Of a DNA stretch of 64,000 nucleotides, positions 28,668-37,216 are shown piece by piece (position 1 is the stretch's first letter; each line of letters starts with the position of its first letter). The stretch comes from Pseudomonadota bacterium (GTDB lineage Bacteria; Pseudomonadota; Alphaproteobacteria; Rhizobiales; Beijerinckiaceae): contig JAJXWB010000007.1 of NCBI GenBank assembly GCA_021781815.1, positions 62,001-126,000 on the forward strand. The letters run 5' to 3'. The position numbers were made by a program, and so were the translations under genes. The notes beneath the pieces were generated by a model that did not search any database, was not told the DNA's origin, and saw only the letters and a list, made by a program, of their open reading frames with translations.

Positions 28668-29534
28668 ATGAAGGCGGGATTCTGGACTGCGCCGGACGGC
28701 GCCGACGAGCCGATGACGATCATGCCGCTCGATCTCGACACGGCGGCGACCGGACGCGGGCGGACCGCCTCCGGCGCGGTGTCGTTCCTTGCGACCGCCA
28801 GCGGCGAGGCGCTGGCCAGACGCTGCGCGCGGGCAGCCCTGCTGCTGCCCGACATCGCACAGGCGCTCGACGCTCAGACAGCCGACGCGCCGGGGCATCT
28901 GTTCGACCTGACGGATTTCGAGGCCGAGGACCGCGAACTGATCGATCAGATTGTCGGCGAAGGAGAGGTCTCGGGACTCGTGACGCTCCCTGATGGCGTC
29001 ATCGCGCATATACAGGAAGCGACGATGGCGGGCCTCTGGCGCGTGCGCTTCACGAACGCCGATGGAGCGCTTGCTGCCGATTATATCGAGACCGCGTCCA
29101 TCCCCGAGATCGTCAAGCGCGGCGCGATCGTCAATGCGCGCGAGGTCGATATCGGGGCGCCGCCCGCCGGCGCCATGAACGTCATGCCCGTGCTGGCGGA
29201 GATCGCGGAGCGCGCGCGAGCGCACCAGCCCGGCGCGCCGTCGCACATCATCAATTTCTCGCTGCTGCCGATGTCGCCCGGCGACATGGATTGCCTGCAG
29301 CAGCGGCTGGGCGCCGGCCCGGTGCGGCTCGTGTCGCGCGGCTATGGAACCTGCCGGGTTCTCGCGACCGCCATCCGCAATGTCTGGTCGGTGCAATTCC
29401 TCAATGCGATGGACACGATCATTCTCGACACGCTGGAAATCGGCGGTCCGCCGATCGCCGTCTGCGCGGCGGACGAGGACTTCCGGGATTCAGCCGGGCG
29501 TCTGCGCGAAATTCACGAGGCCTATTTCACATGA
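28668..29534 (+). CDS. hupH: HupH/HyaF-type hydrogenase accessory protein
   Basis: The 288-residue protein matches the HupH/HyaF family, required for full uptake-hydrogenase activity. Family segments visible are LFDLTDFEAEDRELIDQIVGEGEVSG and the C-terminal RGYGTCRVLATAIRNVWSVQFLNAMDTIILDTLEIGGPP. It has no signal peptide. The ATG directly after the hupG stop is chosen because an earlier in-frame ATG would overlap hupG. Its stop overlaps the hupI start (ATGA). Confidence 0.9.
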   Translation: MKAGFWTAPDGADEPMTIMPLDLDTAATGRGRTASGAVSFLATASGEALARRCARAALLLPDIAQALDAQTADAPGHLFDLTDFEAEDRELIDQIVGEGEVSGLVTLPDGVIAHIQEATMAGLWRVRFTNADGALAADYIETASIPEIVKRGAIVNAREVDIGAPPAGAMNVMPVLAEIAERARAHQPGAPSHIINFSLLPMSPGDMDCLQQRLGAGPVRLVSRGYGTCRVLATAIRNVWSVQFLNAMDTIILDTLEIGGPPIAVCAADEDFRDSAGRLREIHEAYFT

Positions 29535-29743
29535 GCGCGTTCGAAAACATCGGCGAGCGTCCGGTCGACGACGCCGCGCGCCTGGAATGTGGCGTCTGCT
29601 GGCATGTCTACGATCCAGCGGAAGGCGACGACGTTTGGCAGATCGCGCCTGGAACCGCGTTTCGCGATCTGCCCGCCCATTGGCGCTGTCCGAAATGCGA
29701 CGCCGAACAGGCGAAATTCATGAGGGTCGGGGATGAACGCTGA
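29531..29743 (+). CDS. hupI: HupI, rubredoxin
   Basis: This 70-residue rubredoxin has the two iron-binding loops CGVCWHVYDPAEGD and CPKCDAEQAKF, giving four cysteines for one iron. In Rhizobium HupI is needed for hydrogenase made in the presence of oxygen, probably during maturation of the HupS clusters. Its start overlaps the hupH stop and its end overlaps the hupJ start by about ten bases, so translation is tightly coupled. Confidence 0.93.
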   Translation: MSAFENIGERPVDDAARLECGVCWHVYDPAEGDDVWQIAPGTAFRDLPAHWRCPKCDAEQAKFMRVGDER

Positions 29744-30236
29744 GGAGCGCGCATCCGCTGCGCGCGCCGCGGGCGAGCGCATCGCCGATATCTATCGCGG
29801 GATATTTTCGCGCGCGATGAGCAACGTGGCGATCTGCAACGACAGGCTCGCCGTTGAAGCCGTCGATTTCCAGCCGTTCGGCGCCCTGGCGCTCGGAATT
29901 GTCGTCACGCCCTGGTTCATGAACGTGACGCTCGCGCCATGCGGCGACGGCGCGCTGCCGCCGGCCCTGCCCGGCGCCGCGACGCCGGTCGCATTGCCCG
30001 CTGGCCAGGTTGACTTCACCGCAGGCGAACTCGACGGGTTCGGGCCGCTCTGGACCTGCTCGCTGTTCTCGCCGATGGACGAATTCGCGGATCACGCCGG
30101 CGCGCGCGCCACCGCCGCCGCAGCATTGGAGGCCCTTACCGCTCCTCCGCCAGCCGCTTCGCCATCCGGCCGGCCGCCGATCGACCGCCGCGCGTTGCTG
30201 CGCGGCGGCGGCGCAGTCGGGAGTAAGGCCACGTGA
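29733..30236 (+). CDS. hupJ: HupJ, HybE-family hydrogenase assembly chaperone
   Basis: The 167-residue product belongs to the HybE/HupJ family of small proteins that help assemble the hydrogenase small and large subunits before Tat export. It shows RVADIY-like and MNVTLAPCG segments (here FMNVTLAPCGDG), typical for the family, and FGPLWTCSLFSPMDEF near the C-terminal third. The last 30 residues are Pro/Ala/Arg-rich and look like an unstructured tail. It overlaps hupI upstream and hupK downstream. Confidence 0.85.
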   Translation: MNAEERASAARAAGERIADIYRGIFSRAMSNVAICNDRLAVEAVDFQPFGALALGIVVTPWFMNVTLAPCGDGALPPALPGAATPVALPAGQVDFTAGELDGFGPLWTCSLFSPMDEFADHAGARATAAAALEALTAPPPAASPSGRPPIDRRALLRGGGAVGSKAT

Positions 30237-31279
30237 ACGCCGCGCCGATCCTGGACGCCATTCACATCGAGGTCCGCGCCGAAGCGGGGCGGGTGTGCGG
30301 CGCGATGGTGCGGGCCGGCGGCGGATCGCCTGCCGCCCGCCTGTTTCGCCGGCGCGACGGCGAGGACATCCCGGCGCTCGCCGAAAACATCTTCGCCTTG
30401 TGCCCGATGGCGCAGTCGACCGCCGCCGCCTGCGCCATTGCCGCCGCGCGCGGTCGGCAGCACCCGCTGTCGCGCGGTCAGGAACTCCGCTTACTCGCCG
30501 AGCGCATCGCCGAAAACCTGAGGTCCAGCCTTCTGTCCTGGCCGGGGCGCGCGCAGGCGCCGGACGCCGGAGATTTGATGTGGCTGCGTGATGCCCTCGG
30601 CGCGTTGCAGGCGCTGACGCGGCAGTCTCGCGACGAGCGCTGCGGGGACATGGATCTCGCCCCGCTCGTGGCCCGCCTGACCAATGCCGTGCGTGGACTC
30701 GGTCTGCCGTCGTTGGCGGACGCCCCCCCGGCCGGCTGGTTCGCGCGCGTGTGGCGGGACGCAACTGACGACCGCCTTCTGTGCGCGCTCCACGCGCCGG
30801 ACGAAATGGCGGACGCCGCCGACGACGATGCGATGTTCGATTTTTTGGATGCCGGAAGCGACGCTGCGCCGCCGCAACGGCTGCGCGACCTCGACGCTCT
30901 CGCACGCCTGCGGGCGCGATGGGCGGACCTGTCCGACGCCATAGGCCGCCTTGGACGGCTCGCTTGCGGCGATCCGATCCCCGGCGGGGGCGTGCGCGTG
31001 CGTGCGACGCCGGCCGGAGCCGGCGTCGCCGCCGTCGATTCTCCGCGCGGGCGTCTCTATCATTGGGTCGCGTTCGATCGCGATGGCCGCGCGTCGGACT
31101 ACCGCATCCTCTCTCCGACGGACCGCAATTTCCGGAGCAATGGCGCTTTCGCCCGCGCGCTGACCGGCGCTATCATCGGCGAGGCCGCGGACGGCGAATT
31201 GCGCGTCGCGCGGCTCGCGGCCTTGTTCGATCCTTGCGTCGCCCTGCACGTTCGCATCGAGGACTGCGCCGATGCATGA
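30233..31279 (+). CDS. hupK: HupK, hydrogenase maturation scaffold-like protein
   Basis: HupK is a 348-residue degenerate relative of the hydrogenase large subunit thought to act as a scaffold for Fe(CN)2CO cofactor assembly in aerobically expressed enzymes. The part equivalent to the N-terminal nickel motif reads FALCPMAQS and the C-terminal equivalent reads FDPCVALHV, so only one cysteine of each pair remains and a functional Ni site cannot form. It is translationally linked to hupJ (ATGA-like overlap) and its end overlaps the hypA start. Confidence 0.88.
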   Translation: MNAAPILDAIHIEVRAEAGRVCGAMVRAGGGSPAARLFRRRDGEDIPALAENIFALCPMAQSTAAACAIAAARGRQHPLSRGQELRLLAERIAENLRSSLLSWPGRAQAPDAGDLMWLRDALGALQALTRQSRDERCGDMDLAPLVARLTNAVRGLGLPSLADAPPAGWFARVWRDATDDRLLCALHAPDEMADAADDDAMFDFLDAGSDAAPPQRLRDLDALARLRARWADLSDAIGRLGRLACGDPIPGGGVRVRATPAGAGVAAVDSPRGRLYHWVAFDRDGRASDYRILSPTDRNFRSNGAFARALTGAIIGEAADGELRVARLAALFDPCVALHVRIEDCADA

Positions 31280-31613
31280 AATGTCTCTGACGGAAGGCAT
31301 CCTCGATATCATCGAGGAGGAGTCACGGCGACGTGGCTTCTCCAGGGTGCGGAAGGTACGGCTCGAGGTCGGCGCCATTGGCCATGTGGAGCCGCATGCG
31401 CTTGTATTCTGTTTCGATGCAGTGACGCGCGGCACGGTCGCCGAGGGCGCCGAACTCGACATCATTTCGACGCCGGGCGCGGGCTGGTGTTTCGATTGCG
31501 AGAAATCGACGGCGCTCACGGAACGATTTGGTGCCTGCGCCTACTGCGGCGGGCGGCGCGTGCAGATGACCGCAGGCGACGAATTGCGACTGAAGGACAT
31601 GGAGGTCGAGTGA
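31272..31613 (+). CDS. hypA: HypA, nickel insertion metallochaperone
   Basis: HypA (113 residues) delivers nickel to HupL together with HypB. The nickel site at the N-terminus (MHEMSL, with His2) and the zinc-finger cysteines CFDC and CAYC are all present. Length and motifs are standard. It overlaps hupK by eight bases and ends at the hypB start. Confidence 0.94.
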   Translation: MHEMSLTEGILDIIEEESRRRGFSRVRKVRLEVGAIGHVEPHALVFCFDAVTRGTVAEGAELDIISTPGAGWCFDCEKSTALTERFGACAYCGGRRVQMTAGDELRLKDMEVE

Positions 31614-32515
31614 TGTGTTCTGTGTGCGGCTGCGCGACAGCGACAATCGAAAAATCCGGCGCTCCGGCGGCCGGCGACGGACATGGTCATGATCATGGCC
31701 ACGATCATCACGCTCATGGGCATTCGCATCCACATGACCACGCCCACGAGCATCCGCACACGTCCGACCACGCGAGCGGTCACGACCGGGAGAACGCGCA
31801 CGACTACGGCGGCGGCCTGGCGGGCGTCCATGTTCCCGGCATGAGCCAGGAGCGGATCGTCTCGATCGAGCGGGACATTCTTTCGAAGAACGATTCCTAT
31901 GCGCGCGCCAACCGCGCGCGCATCACGCAACGCGGCGTGCTCGCGCTCAACTTCGTTTCGAGCCCGGGATCGGGAAAGACAACGCTGCTCGTCCGAACGA
32001 TCGAGGATCTGAAGGACAGGTTCGAGATCGCCGTGATCGAGGGCGACCAGCAGACCTCCAATGACGCCGCCCGCATCCGCGCGACAGGCGCGGCAGCGAT
32101 CCAGATCAACACGGGCAAGGGCTGCCATCTGGACGCGCATATGGTCGGTCACGCGCTTGAGCAATTGCCCCTGGGGAAGGGCGGGCTCCTCTTCATCGAG
32201 AACGTCGGGAACCTTGTCTGCCCGGCGGCCTTCGATCTCGGGGAAGCGCACAAGATCGTGGTGCTTTCGACGACCGAGGGCGAAGACAAGCCCGCGAAAT
32301 ATCCCGACATGTTCGCCGCGGCCGATCTCATGCTGCTCAACAAGTCGGATCTGCTGCCGCATCTCGACTTCGATGTCGGCGCCTGCCTGGCGGCGGCGCT
32401 GAGAGTGAACCCGCGCCTGCAGACCCTGGTCGTGTCCGCGCGCACGGGCGAAGGGCTGGCCGCCTTCTATGCCTGGATCGGCGCACGCGCCGGCGGCGCC
32501 GGGCGATTGGAATAA
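31613..32515 (+). CDS. hypB: HypB, GTPase with histidine-rich nickel-storage segment
   Basis: HypB is the GTPase driving nickel insertion. The 300-residue sequence starts MCSVCGC, a high-affinity nickel motif, followed by a His-rich stretch (about residues 20-60) with many HGHDH-type repeats that should store nickel, as in rhizobial HypB. The GTPase part has the P-loop [11 protein letters not shown] and NKSDLL, with the metal-site cysteine in TGKGCHLD. It overlaps hypA by the ATGA pattern. Confidence 0.96.
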   Translation: MCSVCGCATATIEKSGAPAAGDGHGHDHGHDHHAHGHSHPHDHAHEHPHTSDHASGHDRENAHDYGGGLAGVHVPGMSQERIVSIERDILSKNDSYARANRARITQRGVLALNFVSSPGSGKTTLLVRTIEDLKDRFEIAVIEGDQQTSNDAARIRATGAAAIQINTGKGCHLDAHMVGHALEQLPLGKGGLLFIENVGNLVCPAAFDLGEAHKIVVLSTTEGEDKPAKYPDMFAAADLMLLNKSDLLPHLDFDVGACLAAALRVNPRLQTLVVSARTGEGLAAFYAWIGARAGGAGRLE

Positions 32516-32517
32516 TC

Positions 32518-34761
32518 GTGTCCGCCGCTTGCGAAATCGAAGGAGGTGAGCGCCGCCGCCTGCGCCTGCGCGTTCGCGGCGCGGTGCAGGGCGTCGGCTT
32601 CCGCCCGTTCGCATTCGGCGTCGCCCGGCGACTGTCGCTCGACGGCTTCGTTCGCAACGATTCGGAAGGCGTTCTGGTCGAAATCGAAGGCGCGCGCCTG
32701 ACCGAATTCGTCGATGCGCTGCGCGGCGACACGCCGCCGCTGGCGCGCATCGACGCCATCGAAATCGATTCCATCGCGGCGCTCGGGCTGCGCGGCTTCG
32801 AGATTCTGGACACTTTGGGCGGCGCGACGCAGACGCGCATTCCCCCGGACGCGGCGACCTGCGAGGCATGCATCGACGATCTGTTCGATCCGGCGAGCCG
32901 TTTTCACGAATACCCATTCGTCAATTGCACGCATTGCGGTCCCCGCTTCACGCTGACGCGCCGTCTTCCCTATGACCGCGCGCAGACCTCGATGGCGGCG
33001 TTCTCGATGTGCGCGGACTGCGAGCGCGACTATCGAGATCCAGCGAACCGGCGGTTTCATGCCGAGCCTGTCGCTTGCCCGGCCTGCGGCCCACGCCTGT
33101 CCCACGATGCAGGCGAGATCGTCGCAACGATCCGCGCCGGCCGGATTGTCGCCGTCAAAGGCGTCGGCGGCTATCATCTGATGTGCGACGCCCGCAACGC
33201 CGCCGCGGTCGCCGCGCTGCGCGCGCGCAAGATGCGGGATGCAAAACCCTTCGCAGTCATGGTCGCCAATGTGGCCTCGATCGGGCTTTTCGCGCGCGCG
33301 GGCGCGGCGGAAATCGCGCTTGCGAAGAGTCCGGCGCACCCGGTCGTCCTCGTCGACAGCCACAGAAATCTGCCTGAGACGATCGCCCCGCGCCTGTCGC
33401 GCATTGGACTTATGCTGCCCTATGCGCCGCTGCACCATCTGATCTTTCGCGCCGCCGAGCCGGATTTGCCGCGTGATGCGCCCTCTCCGTTCGCGCTGGT
33501 CGCAACCAGCGCCAATCCCGGCGGCGAACCGCTGATCGTCGACGACGCGGAGGCCCGCAGCAAACTGGCGGCCATCGCCGATCTCGTCGTGTCGCATGAT
33601 CGCCAGATCGTCGTGCGCGCCGACGATTCCGTCCTCTCGATCATCGACGGCGCCCCTGCGTTCATCCGCCGCGCGCGCGGTTTCGTTCCCGATCCGATCG
33701 ATCTGGGCGGCGATGGGCCATGCGTCATCGCCTGCGGCGGCCACCTCAAGGCGACGGTGACTGTCACGCGCGGCCGCGAAGCCTTCGTCTCGCAGCATGT
33801 CGGCGATCTTTCGGATGCCGAAACCTTCCGTTTCTATCGCGAAACCATCGCCCATCTGCTCGGCCTGCTCGGCATCGAACCCGAGGCGGCGGCCTGCGAT
33901 CTGCACCCCGACTATCTGTCGACGCGTTACGCCGAGGAGACTGGCCTTCCAATCGTCCCCGTGCAGCACCATGTCGCGCATGTCGCGGCCATCGCCGCCG
34001 AACACCGCCTGACCGCGCCGACGCTCGGCGTCGCGCTCGACGGTCATGGACTCGGCGCCGACGGGCAGGCCTGGGGCGGCGAACTCCTGCATCTCGACGG
34101 CGCCAACTGGTCGCGGCGCGGACATCTCTCGCCGCTGGCGCTGATCGGCGGCGACCGCGCCGCGCTCGAACCCTGGCGCATGGGCGTCGCAGCGCTCGAC
34201 GCAACCGGAAGACTGGACGCCGCGCCCCGTCTGTTCGGCGCAATCGCGCCCGCCCGCGCCATCGTCGCCGCGCTCGGGAGCGAGCGTCGCTGGACGCACA
34301 CGACCAGCATGGGCCGTTTGTTCGACGCCGCCGCGGCGATTCTGGGGCTCTCGACGCGCCAGGACTACGAGGGGCAGGCTGCGATGGAGCTGGAGGCGCT
34401 GGTCGTCGTCCCGCGCACGCTCGACTGCGGGTTTGAATTGAAGGATGGCGTGCTCGACTTCCGGCCGCTGCTTTCGTTCCTGATCGATCGGAACCCTTCG
34501 CCGCGCGAGGGGGCGGAGCTGTTCCATGGCGCGCTGGCCGAGGGGCTCGCCGCATGGATCGCCGCTGATCCGGCCGCGCATGGCGGCGCGCCCGTCGCGC
34601 TCGGCGGCGGCTGCATGATGAACCGCGTTCTTGCTGAAGATCTCGCGCGGCGGTTGCGCGCCAAAGGTCTCGTCCCGCTGCTGGCGAGAGCGGTTCCAGC
34701 CAATGACGGCGGCCTGTCGCTCGGTCAGGCCGCCTTCGCCCGAAAAATCCTGTCGCAGTGA
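32518..34761 (+). CDS. hypF: HypF, carbamoyltransferase for cyanide-ligand synthesis
   Basis: HypF (747 residues) activates carbamoyl phosphate and loads it onto HypE for CN ligand synthesis. Domains in order: acylphosphatase-like (RGAVQGVGFRPF, about residues 18-100), two zinc-finger motifs (CEAC/CTHC and CADC/CPAC, about 117-198), YrdC-like (about 200-385) and a Kae1-like C-terminal part with HHVAH. The start is GTG, two bases after hypB; a GAAGGAGG-like sequence occurs just inside the gene, but the next in-frame ATG would remove the acylphosphatase domain. The full-length protein is present, with no sign of the split or truncated hypF copies known from some rhizobia. Confidence 0.95.
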   Translation: MSAACEIEGGERRRLRLRVRGAVQGVGFRPFAFGVARRLSLDGFVRNDSEGVLVEIEGARLTEFVDALRGDTPPLARIDAIEIDSIAALGLRGFEILDTLGGATQTRIPPDAATCEACIDDLFDPASRFHEYPFVNCTHCGPRFTLTRRLPYDRAQTSMAAFSMCADCERDYRDPANRRFHAEPVACPACGPRLSHDAGEIVATIRAGRIVAVKGVGGYHLMCDARNAAAVAALRARKMRDAKPFAVMVANVASIGLFARAGAAEIALAKSPAHPVVLVDSHRNLPETIAPRLSRIGLMLPYAPLHHLIFRAAEPDLPRDAPSPFALVATSANPGGEPLIVDDAEARSKLAAIADLVVSHDRQIVVRADDSVLSIIDGAPAFIRRARGFVPDPIDLGGDGPCVIACGGHLKATVTVTRGREAFVSQHVGDLSDAETFRFYRETIAHLLGLLGIEPEAAACDLHPDYLSTRYAEETGLPIVPVQHHVAHVAAIAAEHRLTAPTLGVALDGHGLGADGQAWGGELLHLDGANWSRRGHLSPLALIGGDRAALEPWRMGVAALDATGRLDAAPRLFGAIAPARAIVAALGSERRWTHTTSMGRLFDAAAAILGLSTRQDYEGQAAMELEALVVVPRTLDCGFELKDGVLDFRPLLSFLIDRNPSPREGAELFHGALAEGLAAWIAADPAAHGGAPVALGGGCMMNRVLAEDLARRLRAKGLVPLLARAVPANDGGLSLGQAAFARKILSQ

Positions 34762-34771
34762 GGAAAGCGCG

Positions 34772-35008
34772 ATGTGTCTGGCGATCCCGGTAAAGGTGGC
34801 GGAACTCCTTGATGACGACATGGCGCGCGTCACCATCGACGGCGTGTCCAAGGAAGTTTCGATCGCGCTGGTCGACGGCCTGCGCGTCGGCGACTACGTG
34901 GTCCTGCACGTCGGCTACGCCCTGAGCCGGATCGAGCCGGAGGAAGCGGAGCGGACGCTTGCGCTGCTGCGCGAGGCCGGCGCGCTCGCGCAGGGAGCTG
35001 ACGCATGA
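34772..35008 (+). CDS. hypC: HypC, hydrogenase maturation chaperone
   Basis: The 78-residue protein starts MCLAIPVKV, with the cysteine that binds the Fe(CN)2CO precursor, and has the usual YVVLHVGYAL motif. It carries the iron moiety between HypD and HupL. Its stop overlaps the hypD start. HupF, encoded earlier, is the second paralogue. Confidence 0.95.
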   Translation: MCLAIPVKVAELLDDDMARVTIDGVSKEVSIALVDGLRVGDYVVLHVGYALSRIEPEEAERTLALLREAGALAQGADA

Positions 35009-36156
35009 AATACGTCGACGAATATCGCGACGGCTCCCTCGCCCGCGCCATCGCCTCGACGATCCGCGCCGAAGCGCGACCTGATGCGAGCTATCGATTC
35101 ATGGAGTTCTGCGGGGGGCACACGCATGCGATCTCGCGCTACGGCGTCGAGGATCTGCTTCCCCCGAACGTCCGCATGATCCATGGACCGGGCTGCCCGG
35201 TCTGCGTGCTGCCAATCGGCAGGATCGACGACGCCATCAGGCTGGCGAGCATGGCGGACGTAACCCTCTGCACGTATGGCGATCTGATGCGCGTCCCGGC
35301 GTCCGGCGGCAAGAGCCTCCTCCAGGCCAAGGCGCGCGGCGCGGACATCCGCATGGTGTACTCGACGCTCGACGCCGTGCGCATCGCCGAAGTCGAGCCG
35401 ACGCGCAAGGTCGTGTTCTTCGCGATCGGCTTTGAAACCACGACGCCGCCGACCGCGATGGCGATTCTGGCGGCTGAAAGGAAGGGCCTGAATAATTTCT
35501 CGATTTTCTGCAACCACGTCCTGACGCCGGCAGCGATCCAGAACATTCTGGAAAGTCCCGAGGTTCGCTCGCTGGGCGCGATCAGGATCGACGGCTTCAT
35601 CGGTCCGGCCCATGTCAGTACGGTCATCGGCACGCGTCCGTATGAATTTTTCGCCGAAGAGTTTCGAAAGCCCGTGGTTGTCGCGGGGTTCGAACCACTC
35701 GACGTGATGCAGGCCATCCTCATGCTCGTACGTCAGGTGAACGAAGGGCGGGCTGAGGTGGAGAACGAGTACATTCGCGCCGTCTCCGCTGAAGGCAATG
35801 TAAAGGCGCAGCAAATCGTATCTACGATTTTCGAGTTGCGCGATTCCTTCGAATGGCGCGGTCTCGGGCTGGTTCCGTTCAGCGCGCTTCGCCTGCGAGA
35901 GAAGTACGGGCGGTTTGACGCGGAAAAACTATTCTCCATCGAAACCGCGCCGGCGCAGGACAATCCCGCCTGCGAGTGCGGCGCCATCCTGCGCGGCGTC
36001 AAACGGCCGGTCGATTGCAGATTGTTCGGGAGCGTCTGCACGCCGGAGACCCCGATGGGATCGTGCATGGTCTCCTCGGAAGGCGCCTGCGCCGCCCATT
36101 GGACCTATGGACGCTTTCGTCAACATGTGTCGAACAGGGAAAGGGCCGCGCAATGA
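35005..36156 (+). CDS. hypD: HypD, Fe(CN)2CO assembly protein
   Basis: HypD (383 residues) is the iron-sulfur scaffold on which the Fe(CN)2CO group is built. Its conserved motifs CGGHTHAI, HGPGCPVC and GFETTTPP are visible, and the C-terminal cluster-binding cysteines lie in CECGAILRG, CRLFGSVCTP and GSCMVSSEGAC. Length is normal. It overlaps hypC upstream and hypE downstream by four bases each. Confidence 0.96.
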   Translation: MKYVDEYRDGSLARAIASTIRAEARPDASYRFMEFCGGHTHAISRYGVEDLLPPNVRMIHGPGCPVCVLPIGRIDDAIRLASMADVTLCTYGDLMRVPASGGKSLLQAKARGADIRMVYSTLDAVRIAEVEPTRKVVFFAIGFETTTPPTAMAILAAERKGLNNFSIFCNHVLTPAAIQNILESPEVRSLGAIRIDGFIGPAHVSTVIGTRPYEFFAEEFRKPVVVAGFEPLDVMQAILMLVRQVNEGRAEVENEYIRAVSAEGNVKAQQIVSTIFELRDSFEWRGLGLVPFSALRLREKYGRFDAEKLFSIETAPAQDNPACECGAILRGVKRPVDCRLFGSVCTPETPMGSCMVSSEGACAAHWTYGRFRQHVSNRERAAQ

Positions 36157-37205
36157 ACGCGCCGTCACGTATCGTCAGGCGCAAGCTCGATTTAAGGAAC
36201 GGCTGCGTCGATCTTTCGCACGGCTCCGGTGGCCGGGCCATGGCGCAACTGATCGCCGAAATATTCCACCCGGCTTTTGACAACCGATGGCTGCGGCTCG
36301 GCAATGATCAGGCGGTGTTCGACTCGCCGCCCGGCCGCCTCGCAATGACGACGGACGGCTACGTGATCTCGCCTTTGTTCTTTCCCGGCGGCGACATCGG
36401 TTCGCTCGCGGTGCATGGCACGGTGAATGATATCGCCATGTCCGGCGCCAGGCCGCTCTACCTCACCGCGAGCTTCATTCTTGAGGAAGGCTTTCCTCTC
36501 GCCGATCTCAAGCGCATCGCCGACAGCATGGGCGCAGCCGCGCGGGCGGCGAACGTGACGATCGTCGCAGGCGACACCAAGGTGGTCGAACGCGGCAAGG
36601 CCGACGGCGTGTTCATCTCGACCGCGGGCGTCGGCGTCGTGCCGCCCGGCCTGGATCTGTCGGGCGACAACGCACGGGCGGGCGACGTCGTGATTGTGTC
36701 GGGAACGATGGGCGATCACGGCGTCGCGATCATGTCCTGCCGCGAAAACCTGCGGTTCGACACCGATCTGGTTTCCGATTCTGCGGCCTTGCACGGGCTT
36801 GTCGACTGCGTGGTCGGGGCGGCGGGGCAATCGCTGCGGACGATGCGCGACCCTACGCGCGGCGGACTTGCGGCGACGCTCAACGAAATCGCTCACCAGT
36901 CCGGCGTCGGCATACGCATCGTCGAGTCGGCGATTCCGGTCAGGCCAGAGGTGGCCGCCGCATGCGAGCTTCTCGGCCTCGACCCGCTCCATGTCGCCAA
37001 TGAGGGCAAGCTCGTCGCCATCGTCGCGGCCGACGGCGCCGAGGCCATGCTTGCGGCCATGCGTGCGCATCCTCAGGGCGCGCAAGCCGCGATCATCGGA
37101 AAGGTCGTGGAGGACGAACACCATTTCGTGCAGATGACGACAGCATTCGGCGGCGACCGAATCGTAGACTGGCTTTCTGGCGAGCAACTGCCCCGGATCT
37201 GTTGA
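36153..37205 (+). CDS. hypE: HypE, dehydratase forming the thiocyanate donor
   Basis: HypE (350 residues) dehydrates the carbamoyl group on its C-terminal cysteine to a cyanide donor. The sequence has the AIR synthase-like motifs LSHGSGG, DGYVISPLFFPGGDIG and GDTKVVE, and ends in the canonical PRIC so the acceptor cysteine is intact. The ATG overlapping the hypD stop is chosen. HypX follows within 12 bases. Confidence 0.96.
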   Translation: MNAPSRIVRRKLDLRNGCVDLSHGSGGRAMAQLIAEIFHPAFDNRWLRLGNDQAVFDSPPGRLAMTTDGYVISPLFFPGGDIGSLAVHGTVNDIAMSGARPLYLTASFILEEGFPLADLKRIADSMGAAARAANVTIVAGDTKVVERGKADGVFISTAGVGVVPPGLDLSGDNARAGDVVIVSGTMGDHGVAIMSCRENLRFDTDLVSDSAALHGLVDCVVGAAGQSLRTMRDPTRGGLAATLNEIAHQSGVGIRIVESAIPVRPEVAAACELLGLDPLHVANEGKLVAIVAADGAEAMLAAMRAHPQGAQAAIIGKVVEDEHHFVQMTTAFGGDRIVDWLSGEQLPRIC

Positions 37206-37216
37206 GCGGAGCCGAA

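Noticed and set aside
31680-31800. CAT/GAC-rich run resembling a DNA repeat or CRISPR-like region
   Set aside because: It encodes the His-rich segment of HypB; there are no regular spacers or conserved repeat units.
32467-34851. Minus-strand open frame of nearly 800 codons antisense to hypF
   Set aside because: HypF on the plus strand has all its domains and zinc-finger motifs; the antisense translation is Arg-rich and featureless.
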